A program made the position numbers and the translations under genes. Positions 55,230 through 64,000 of a stretch of DNA of 64,000 nt are shown here, one piece after another (the first letter of the stretch is position 1; each line of letters begins with the position of its first letter). This stretch comes from Fragilaria radians (lineage: Eukaryota > Bacillariophyta > Fragilariophyceae > Fragilariales > Fragilariaceae): contig CAAAJI010000017.1 of the NCBI GenBank assembly GCA_900642245.1, positions 390,650 to 454,649 on the forward strand, in the 5' to 3' direction. The notes below the pieces were generated by a model. That model ran no database searches, was not told the origin of the DNA, and worked only from the letters and a program-made list of their open reading frames with translations.

Positions 55230-56157
55230 TACTCTACGGNNNNNNNNNNNNNNNNNNNNNNNNNNNNNNNNNNNNNNNNNNNNNNNNNNNNNNNNNNNNN
55301 NNNNNNNNNNNNNNNNNNNNNNNNNNNNNNNNNNNNNNNNNNNNNNNNNNNNNNNNNNNNNNNNNNNNNNNNNNNNNNNNNNNNNNNNNNNNNNNNNNNN
55401 NNNNNNNNNNNNNNNNNNNNNNNNNNNNNNNNNNNNNNNNNNNNNNNNNNNNNNNNNNNNNNNNNNNNNNNNNNNNNNNNNNNNNNNNNNNNNNNNNNNN
55501 NNNNNNNNNNNNNNNNNNNNNNNNNNNNNNNNNNNNNNNNNNNNNNNNNNNNNNNNNNNNNNNNNNNNNNNNNNNNNNNNNNNNNNNNNNNNNNNNNNNN
55601 NNNNNNNNNNNNNNNNNNNNNNNNNNNNNNNNNNNNNNNNNNNNNNNNNNNNNNNNNNNNNNNNNNNNNNNNNNNNNNNNNNNNNNNNNNNNNNNNNNNN
55701 NNNNNNNNNNNNNNNNNNNNNNNNNNNNNNNNNNNNNNNNNNNNNNNNNNNNNNNNNNNNNNNNNNNNNNNNNNNNNNNNNNNNNNNNNNNNNNNNNNNN
55801 NNNNNNNNNNNNNNNNNNNNNNNNNNNNNNNNNNNNNNNNNNNNNNNNNNNNNNNNNNNNNNNNNNNNNNNNNNNNNNNNNNNNNNNNNNNNNNNNNNNN
55901 NNNNNNNNNNNNNNNNNNNNNNNNNNNNNNNNNNNNNNNNNNNNNNNNNNNNNNNNNNNNNNNNNNNNNNNNNNNNNNNNNNNNNNNNNNNNNNNNNNNN
56001 NNNNNNNNNNNNNNNNNNNNNNNNNNNNNNNTACAGGACGTCTCCGTGTACCGGTACACACACACATCTCTTGGTTTAACATATTATTATTAACCTGTTA
56101 TTGCTTTCAACCTATTGTGTTAGGGATTTGCTTCTTGATCCTAGTCAAGGTAGGTCA
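55230..56157 (-). mobile_element. Group A gypsy LTR insertion containing an assembly gap
   Basis: The left flank of the gap reads TACTCTACGG, matching the start of group A LTRs (TGCTCTACGG) with one change. The right flank (56032-56157) matches the group A end from TACAGGACGTCTCC to AAGGTAGGTCA. AACAC occurs at 55225-55229 and again at 56158-56162, a perfect 5-bp target duplication. The span (928 bp with 792 N) is closest to a solo LTR (566-628 bp elsewhere), but the true length depends on the gap size, so a full element is not excluded. Confidence 0.8.
55240..56031. other. Assembly gap (792 N)
   Basis: A run of undetermined bases lying wholly between the two ends of a group A LTR. Frames drawn through it carry no information. 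Confidence 0.9.
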
Positions 56158-56954
56158 AACACATCAACTAAGTGAACTTAAAATCATCGTGGAAGGACTC
56201 TCTTCTTGTTTTAATAGAGTGATTATATCAACGTTTTAACTCTTAAAGATCGAATAAAGGACCATGGTAGGCTTCCACGCAATGTGAACTAATTTTGGAC
56301 ACCATAAGCATGAATGCAAAATAAGCCAGTAGCAAAGTACAAAGTTTGTTGCTATACTTATCTATTTTCATACATATTGTTCTGTTGGCTTTGCTTCATA
56401 TTCCGCAGACATTTCTTGAGCCTACCCCTGTCAGGCATGATTGACTGTTTCAAGAATCGACAACAACAAAAGAACGTTCCAATGCCATGGCATAAACTAA
56501 AATTTAAACCTTCCCTAAGCTGATTCTTCTATGCATTCCTCCTACTTATGCGTTGAAGGCAGTATCAGAAGAAGAAATTTCTAGTAAAGTGCCAGATTCA
56601 AGGCTTATTAACATTACTTTTACACCTGAAGGCATGGCAAAAAACATTTTGCGAGAAAACAGAAAATCATTTAAACTGATGTGTAAATTATAATGTTGTG
56701 AATTTATGAATCATAGATGTTTCTTCTAATTTGGAGATATAAGCATTGTAGAAGAAGTTCTTCATGGTTGGCAGCCTGGGTATAATTAAATCTATGATAA
56801 AAGGTACATGATGATCTAGTATTATTGCAATGACACGTGTGCTGGGTTACTTACACATTCACGCTACGGGGATACACCGTGTCACACAAACGTCAGTTTC
56901 AGACTAAAGCAATAATAACTCTTACGGTGTCTATCCGATCCAGCATTTTGATTC
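56158..56954. other. Intergenic region upstream of the PsbQ-like gene
   Basis: About 0.8 kb, no gene seen. The last part is the presumed promoter of the PsbQ-like gene. Confidence 0.4.
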
Positions 56955-57556
56955 ATGAAAGTTTCGACTCTACTCCTTCTTACTACGCCTGTTATTGCAC
57001 TGACAGTATTGCCAAACGGAAAAGTGTCTTCAAGGCGTAGTTTCCTTGGATCGGCGGCTTTCCTCCCTGTCGTCCTTGGACCATTCGTTGCATTGGCGGA
57101 TGTTGCAGATGGGGATGCTCTTCCGGATGGCGCAGCACAATTTGCTCGTATAGTTAGGGTCAACAAGGACATTTCTGTAAGTTGCTATTTTTCGAATTTG
57201 ATGAAACACCCAAGAAAATCGCTAACCAGCTTTTCTGGAGGAAGGGGGTAAAAGAACGACTAGGAGCTGCTACTAATCCTGCAGATATTGACAAGAACGA
57301 GTGGAGAAATATTGGTGGTTTCTTGCGACGCATGTATGCAGAAGCTGATGATATGACTCTCGTGGCAAGTTCACAACCACCAGATAAGAAAAAGAAAGCA
57401 CAAGAAATCGCCGACCAACTTCGTAAATACAGTAAAGGCGGTGAATCTAGCATCAATGAACAAGATACGAAAGCATTATCTGCCGTTCTGGATAAATGTA
57501 GCTCTTTATTCCAAGATTTCTTTGATCTTTTGTCTGATGTACCAGATGAAATTTAG
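56955..57556 (+). CDS. PsbQ-like extrinsic protein of photosystem II, two exons
   Basis: Exons 56955-57176 and 57230-57556 (53-nt intron, GTAAGT...AACCAG, phase 0) give 182 residues. A hydrophobic signal peptide (VSTLLLLTTPVIALT) is followed by SSRRSFLGSAAFLPVVLG, a twin-arginine plus hydrophobic segment ending near ALA, as used for thylakoid-lumen import. The mature part shows the PsbQ pattern: ERLGAATNPADIDKNEWRNI, GGFLRRMYAEADDM and the C-terminus LFQDFFDLLSDVPDEI, close to the PsbQ' of red and red-derived plastids. It would sit on the lumenal side of photosystem II and stabilise the oxygen-evolving complex. It is the only photosynthesis gene I recognise here. Confidence 0.88.
57177..57229 (+). 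other. 53-nt intron of the PsbQ-like gene
   Basis: GTAAGT donor and CCAG acceptor. Joining VNKDIS to LFWRKGVKERLG keeps the frame; without it the first exon runs into a stop at 57251. It is the shortest intron in this window. Confidence 0.82.
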
Positions 57557-59074
57557 TTTTCTTTCGACAACAACTGTTTTCAAAGTAATTGCTGAAGCTT
57601 AAACCGATTTAACAACTTGCTGCTGATAAAGAGATGGCATTTACCTAGCACACTACCAGGATCATAAAGAGGCCTTTGTCGCTGTAGTCCAATTGGAACA
57701 ATATTTGAGCGTGGAATAAACGATAGAATGAAATTTGAAATGAATGCATGAATTTATGATTCTCTAGTCACAGAGCCACTTGTCAGGGAATTCAATCATC
57801 ACAATAGATTCTATGCCAAATCTTTAGATTGATCTCATGTTTGATTCAATGCGTCAGCATCTCTTCACCTTTGTTGTGTGGATTAGGAAAAACTGGAAAT
57901 GCAGTATTCCAGAGGAGAACCACGGGAATCGATGTTGCATGGCATTTTCATCAACAATCATTTCGGTACGACTTACAAAAAATAATTTAGAATGATATAT
58001 AATTGTATTGGCTCAGCAATTATTTTTGAAGACTTCTTCTTTGCTTGAATTGAATGTGTAAGCTTTGTCCCTCACGGAAAAAGTCTGAAAAGATGGTCAT
58101 GGAATAAATCAATATACTATCATGATGATGCGTGTAGAAGGGTCAACTGTGTCTCATATTAAATAACGCATGAAAAACAAGATAGATATAGATAGAGAAG
58201 GCAGATTGCCAGAACATGATCATTTATAGCCATGGGTAAGAAACAGAATGCCCGAATCAGTATAACATGTGTGGATGACATATGTGCACTAATACTCTGA
58301 GCTGTGTAGAAAGTTATAGCATTAGGCATACACAACATGCAGCCAAGCAAGTAATAGCAAAAAGGATACTTACAAGGCATCTGGAAAAGTTACAAGTGAT
58401 AAGACTAGTGACAATGCAATCAATTGTTGCAACAAAGTTAATCATGAAACAACATAAATTACTAGTAAGAATGTATCATAGACTATCATGATCTTGGGCG
58501 TAAAATGGACAACTAATGCATGAAAGATGTACACTAATACTCAGGGCTGTTTAAAATGTTATAGCATTAGGCATACATAACATGCACCCAAGCAAGTAAT
58601 AGCAAAAAGAATACTTACAAGGCATCTGGAAAAGTTACAAGTGATAAGAGTAGTGACATGATATGAATTGCTTCAGCACAGTTAATCATAAAACAACATA
58701 AATTGCTAGTAATCATATGAGGCTTTTTCTAACGAGAAATCATTTTATATTTCTATTCATGTAACATACGATTGAAGGTCATGCAATTAAAACAGTGCTT
58801 CACCAAAAAAATCCATGACAAATTCAATCACAGGCAATGAAGTTGATGCTGAGTATATGGTGCCTCTCGTTCCAATAGAAATTCTGATTGAGTCACACAA
58901 CTACATCAATCCCAAAGAATTTTTTTTGCCGAGAATATCAGCAGACCGAAAGAAAATGAAAAGTGCATGTTGAATAAATCTGTTCGATTTTTTTTTTACA
59001 TGCTAGTTTTGCAATAAATTTGGGACGCACAAAAAGCGGCTAAACCATTCCACATCTCGTTGTTCTCACCGTTG
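57557..59074. other. Gene-poor stretch with a two-copy tandem duplication
   Basis: About 1.5 kb without a gene. It contains the 245-bp-period duplication listed separately and, at the right, the presumed promoter of the FMO gene, including a T9 run and an AT-rich segment. Confidence 0.5.
58283..58713. repeat. Two-copy tandem duplication, period about 245 bp
   Basis: The block at 58283-58466 recurs at 58528-58713. Shared sequence includes CACTAATACTC, GTTATAGCATTAGGCATACA, ATACTTACAAGGCATCTGGA and AAAGTTACAAGTGATAAGA. The spacer also looks related to the DNA just before copy 1 (ACTATCATGAT, GCATGAAA), so the true unit may be the whole 245 bp. About 90% identical by eye; non-coding. Confidence 0.8.
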
Positions 59075-60606
59075 ATGATTGAAGAACCAATCAAGGTTGC
59101 TGTTATTGGAGCTGGAGCAGCAGGATTAGTTGCCGCACGGATTCTATCGCGACATGGTATTTCCTGTAAGGTTATAGAGAAGGATGATCGTGCTGGAGGG
59201 ATATGGCATTTTCGACCTCAGGATCCAACTCATCCTATGTATCGAAATCTAAGAACGAATCTTCCTCGAGAAATTATGGCATATCGAGAACTACCATGGA
59301 CAACTCCTCTTGGAGAAAAGAGGTGCGTTAAAGCGCCGATTGAGTATTTCCATTCCTTTCTCAGTCTCATCATCCAAATTTCTCCCCTCTTTCCGTGAAA
59401 CTAAAAAGCTTTGTTACGCACACGGATGTTTTGAAATATTTGGATGATTACAGAACCTTATTTAATCTTGATCGTTATATTTTGTACGGATCGAAAGTAA
59501 GGCATCTTATGGCTTTGACAACGCATGAATCGAGAGTTAAAGTCCAAGAGGAAAACAAAGATAAAAAGAATAATTCTCTACCTGCTATTCGACTGGAGTG
59601 GGAGCAAACATCCAATGGAGAGGTCGTATCGGAAATCTTTGATGCAGTAGTGATCGCTAACGGACATTACTCCCTGCCAAGCATTCCTGCCATCGAAGGG
59701 ATACAAAATTTCAAAGGTACGATAATGCATTCTGTGTCCTATGACTCACCAGAAGTCTTCCGGGGTGAAATTGTCCTATGTATTGGAGGTCGAGCAAGTG
59801 GATCGGATTTAGCCAGAGAAATATCCCACCATGCACAGCATGTTTTCTTAAGTAGTTCTACAGTTCAAATTGCTATGTCACATGGGAACGTAACATTTGT
59901 TCCCAAAACATTGTCAATCGATGAGGATGGTTGTGTCATATTTGGAAAATCATGTGACGTAAGGCCTCATGTTACGACCATCATCTATTGTACTGGGTAT
60001 GACTATTCTTTCCCATTTATAAACGAAACATCCAATCTTGCACTGGCTGCCGAACCGAACCTTTGGTGTGTCATGCCCCTCTATAAGCACTTATGGCATG
60101 CAGATTATCCAAATGTAAGCTTCATTGGTATTCCAACATCAGTTGTTCCATTTCCACTCTTTGAGCTTCAAATTGAAGCAGTCCTACAACAAATTGTGAC
60201 ACATGGACAAAACCTGCCTTCCAGATTAGAACGACGACGCAGTGCTGAACGCGATGCACAGGATGGTGGTCACCTCCAGAATGGGAGGATACAAGACACT
60301 CATTTTCTGGGAAATGCACAATGGGCCTACTGCCATGATTTAGCCTCGTATGCACATATCGATTGTAGTGAAGTATCCAGATTCATCACAACGAACCAAG
60401 TAAGTGAAGTGTGACTGGATGACATTGTTCTTCTCATTATCATTCTGAAATGCTTTGTTATCTATTCGCAGAGCATCTATGACCACTCTCACAGTGTAAG
60501 AAGTAAAGGCCCTTCCACTTCGGATTCATACAGGGAGTATGTATACGTCAGAGATGATTCTGAAACAGGATTTCGTATCCTAGAAATTCCATTGGAAGAA
60601 GAATGA
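59075..60606 (+). CDS. Flavin-containing monooxygenase (FMO), three exons
   Basis: Exons 59075-59322, 59409-60399 and 60472-60606 give 457 residues. Residues 12-17 are the FAD-binding GAGAAG, followed by KVIEKDDRAGGIWHF. The FMO signature FKGTIMHSVSY lies at 184-194 and the NADPH-binding GGRASGSD at 209-216. SFVTHTDVLKYLDDY, rebuilt across the first splice, is the usual FMO block after exon 1, and IIYCTGYDYSFPF is the conserved late motif. FMOs oxidise nitrogen or sulfur atoms of small molecules; the substrate is unknown. The open frame begins at a TTG (59060), but the first ATG is 59075. There is no membrane anchor, as in plant and fungal FMOs. Confidence 0.92.
59323..59408 (+). other. First intron of the FMO gene
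   Basis: 86 nt, donor AG|GTGCGT, acceptor AAAAAG, phase 2. Joins LGEK to SFVTHTDVL. Confidence 0.82.
60400..60471 (+). other. Second intron of the FMO gene
   Basis: 72 nt, GTAAGT donor and TTCGCAG acceptor, phase 0. Adds a 44-residue C-terminal exon that stays open to TGA at 60604. Confidence 0.78.
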
Positions 60607-63600
60607 ATACGCATATAAAAGGCAAGCCAACACACAGCATACAATGCATATTGTATATCTTTTTCCTTAAAAGTATCTGCAATCAATTAGTTATTAATAA
60701 AATTCAAAGTGTACTGTATTCCTTTAAAAGCTGAATTCAATTTATGCTGTGAAAAAACGGAATTATCGCAATATGATTTTTTCACTGGTAACCTATGACT
60801 TGGATTCCATTACAATCAATGAAACTAATGCATGTGTCAAGAAGTCGGCCGTTTTATTTAATAAACCAAGTAAACATTAAAAACGGATTTCTTGTTTCAA
60901 TACATCCTATGCCTCATTTCATTGATATGCCACTTCTTATGTATATCTCTATGAAATTGAATTAGCCAATTCTCGACTTTCTTGTATTCTTGAATTCTTT
61001 GGGACTATAACTTTGATCGTACTCTACAACACATTTTTGCCCTTGAAATGGATTTAATTTCATCTTTGTTTAATTTTTTTATTTCGCAGGACCACATATA
61101 CACGTCAATTGACTTTTCTTTGATCTTACGCTACAAAGGTAAATCAGTACTCAAAGGAGAATGAAGTACTTTCTGCTTGTGTTATTGTATTGTTGTTTGC
61201 CTGCTGTCCCCTGACATTGAATGCATGCGAAGAAGTTGTGAAGTATTCTGAGTACTCAAAGGTATAAGCTGGAAGGAAAGTGTTGTTCACCTTGATGTGT
61301 ATAGCTTTTTCTTGTAGTCATTCTCAAGCCCCTTTTCCATTGATATAAATGTTCGTCATGGTCGCATAAGAATATTTTTTAAGTGATTTCTTCCATAATT
61401 GAATTTGGAAGCTTCCAAAAAATAAAGCTATAATTGTAAATGTCTTGTCAGAAGCAATCGGCTCTAGATAAAGCCTCTATTATAGATGCTTTCAAACCCT
61501 AGGGCATTATTGATGTAGGATCCACCATTCAATAACCTTCTGTAATTCTCACCCAAATTGCTCATTTTGGCTGTCCCATACTATGGAATTCAGTATATTA
61601 GTTAGGTTATACTGAATTTGAGTTAAATCCTGGAATATGCACATGAGTCTCAGGAGAATAGCAACATGAAGGTATTTGCTTGCATCATAGTCTTCTTATT
61701 AGCTGTGGAAATTTTTATATTTCAAATTTGTTATATATGTATAGGTGTATTGTAATGTTCAAGTATTCACCCCTATTTTCCACAACTGTCCATATTGAGA
61801 AATTATTCATCTTTTATTTATGGGGAGCTGCTAAATGTATTCTTCGCCATTTTATGATCCTTTTAATGGGGTTGCTGCTCCTTTGTGTCTAACGGACTTT
61901 TCATCAACTATGAGGGTGATTCTGCGTTTTACGGGAAATCCATTTCCATGATGAGTTCATTTACTTTCCTATGCGCTTGGTCTTAGTCATTACATAGCAA
62001 TTACATCCGATAAATCTTCTGACATATTATTTGGTGATTTGAAGCGTAGGAAACTTTGAAGTTATCTTAACGCTTGAAGAATTTGTTTTACAGGATTTAA
62101 GTTTATAAAGTCTTTCTTTAATTCAGAATTTTCGATATCAAAGTGAAAAAGGCTGATTCTTCTTCTCTACTTTAGACTCCACCTACTTCTAATGAGATCA
62201 AGTATAATTGAAATATTACAATTGTATAGTCGGCTATCAAGAAGGATATTAAAGAGTTGATCAAGATAACCTTTGTCATGGTCCCAGACCATCTGGCTTC
62301 CAAGTACTCCATGCATTTTAGCCTTGTAATGGAGGATATCCTATGGCCTGGATCAATGAGTTCATGACAGCAACTCCTTTAATGCCCTGTCAGGAAAGAC
62401 TCGTGATGCTTACTACGTTGCTGAAGAGATATGTTGCTTTGAGCAAGTCTGACAAAGAGGTTAGATGCAGACGGTGATATAAAGGTTGGACAAGGATACA
62501 TGAATATGTGTACTGGAAAAGAGGCATAGGCTGTATGCCTTACTTAAGAGCGAATTATTTGATGACGTGGGCCCTTAGTACTTTGTCGGAAGACTTCTTT
62601 TCGATAGATTTTAATGATCATAATTTCTACCACTTATGTTATCAAGCAGAACGACTATAGATTTCAGCCTCGGGAAGATGGTGCTCAATCGGAGCCATCA
62701 AGAAAGGACAAAATGGTAATTGATACCGAGGCTAATGAAAGAAACGGATATCCTGTCACATAATTCAATAATCTAGTACTACATACGTCTATGCAACTTA
62801 GTTTCTAAATGTACCAAATTGCAAGCTTTAATGACAATACGCAAGATGAACCCGATGTAGAAGGCATCTAGATTCCTAAAATTTCGACATATTTCGATTC
62901 GCGTAAGGGATTAACATAGCTGGATCAAAGCATGGACAGCTATTTTATCCGATTAGGTGCAAGGACTCAATGACAAAGTATATCTTTGTTTATATGAGAG
63001 AGATATAAGCACTTATACTCGTCAATAGGAGTCAAAATTATCATGATTCTCTCTAAGTTTTCATGTCAAACTTTCAAAGTAACGTAAAATATACACTACT
63101 AAAGCTTTACAGGCTAATTCAATCAGAGCTTGAATTAAATTTGGTATGAGAGAAAACGCCTCAATAACTTATTCTTCTACAGAACATTGTATTCCAAAAT
63201 CATTATCCTACCAGATAAAGAATTGATGCCATATTAATGGAACATTTGGTAGGATTCTAAAGGAGTAGCAGGGTGTCTTTGACATTTAGAAAATCAAGGA
63301 AGCTCATGGGAAAGAGCTTGCAGGAAAAACTGTTAGAAAAGCTCAGATAGCATCGAAGATGAGATGTCTGGTCTCAGTGAAATGTTGTGTAGTTTGATTT
63401 CTTTGACAATATGGATCCCAGGATTCTTTCGCCATCATTTATCGCAACGAGTGTCTGCTGATAACACCCTCTTGATCTATAAGCTATTCGCATGCAGAAT
63501 GGGTGTAGCCGACAAGAACGACGTAGATTTTTCCTCATCTTGAGGTCTTATCAGAACAAAGAGACAACAAACTCATTGCTTTTGGATACTTAGGCCTTTA

Positions 63601-64000
63601 ATATCTTTGCGCGGAGATGCGACAAGATGATGAGACAACGGCTTTTCTTTCATGCATATCTTTTGCGAGTCAATATAGGAGATTACTTTCCTGGCATCAT
63701 GAAAGTATGTTGCCGGAAGAAAGACTTGCACTGAAATGACGAACAGAAACAATGTGACATGCTCACTCTAATAAATATAGCAAAGACCAACAATTATTCT
63801 CAGAGGAAGTCAACAATAGTTTGGTTGGTTTGATGGTTATTTTTGGGTTAAATATTTGTTTTATCTTTGATGAACATTTCGTTCGTTCAACATACTTTAT
63901 GGGTTATATCTTGTTATCGCTACATAACTTAAGTCATTTTGGGTGGAAAATTCAGCTGAATTGAAAAACTACTGAGCACATAGGCTATGAGCAATACTCA
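60607..64000. other. 3.4 kb without an intact gene; decayed sequence
   Basis: I find no complete gene. Two plus-strand patches look like broken coding sequence: about 62230-62340 (IKITFVMVPDHLASKYSMHF) and about 63526-63738 (EMRQDDETTAFLSCISFASQ then LLSWHHESMLPEERLALK), each with stops. They have no match I recognise and may be transposon remains. No tRNA, LTR or tandem repeat stands out. Confidence 0.5.

Noticed and set aside
55165..56239. Open frames of 278-345 codons across the second gap
   Set aside because: Almost all codons are undetermined bases; the real flanks are LTR sequence.

Overview
This is eukaryotic nuclear DNA, most likely from a diatom or a close stramenopile alga. Four things point there. 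An oxygen-evolving-complex PsbQ-like protein (56955-57556) carries an ER signal peptide followed by a twin-arginine segment, the layout expected for a plastid surrounded by extra membranes. A heat-shock-factor type regulator has the diatom-style DNA-binding core (RKLYRWGF). A DUF1995 protein has a signal peptide ending in a Ser-Phe site. Genes carry few, short introns (53-123 nt, mostly GTATGT/GTAAGT donors). The species cannot be named from the sequence.

Layout. 0-21 kb is gene-dense: a glutamine amidotransferase-like protein cut by the window start, a GT90 glycosyltransferase (-) and an SWC4/DMAP1 chromatin subunit (+) sharing a ~105 bp intergenic region, an HSD17B10-like dehydrogenase (-), RNA polymerase I subunit RPA43 (+), a protein with two Costars domains around a long WTPK-repeat linker (-), a TPX2/WDL-like protein (-), a J-domain/TMEM185 fusion (-), an acidic unknown protein (+) and a PEP-mutase/isocitrate-lyase-family enzyme (-). 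21-31 kb and 36-47 kb are retrotransposon territory, with an HSF gene (25.9-27.1 kb), a glycosyltransferase (31.8-33.1 kb), an ARM-repeat protein (33.8-35.4 kb) and a conserved-looking unknown (41.0-41.7 kb) between. 47.5-60.6 kb is gene-bearing again: EF-hand protein, PHD/ePHD protein, RING-H2 protein, DUF1995, PsbQ-like and a flavin monooxygenase. 60.6-64 kb has no intact gene.

Mobile DNA. I can separate three Ty3/gypsy LTR groups, named here A, B and C. Group C is a decayed element with both LTRs (42843-47085). A group A solo LTR (45882-46447) sits inside it with a perfect 5-bp target duplication (GTTTG). Group B has an LTR plus protease-RT-RNaseH-integrase at 36.3-40.3 kb and a shrunken copy at 21.8-23.8 kb, whose LTR is itself split by another group A LTR. 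The second assembly gap (55240-56031) is bracketed by the two ends of a group A LTR and a perfect AACAC duplication, so it lies within a group A insertion. The first gap (37410-37848) falls inside the integrase of the group B element.

The genes do not form one pathway. They are ordinary nuclear genes with introns. Several were only partly visible as open frames and were rebuilt here by joining exons at splice sites that restore conserved motifs (GT90, HSD17B10-like, Costars, J/TMEM185, HSF, EF-hand, PsbQ-like, FMO). I did not find a clearly new multi-gene system. The most unusual items are the double-Costars/WTPK protein, the J-domain/TMEM185 fusion, a GC-AG intron needed to make the HSF DNA-binding domain, and the nested LTR insertions with their target-site evidence.
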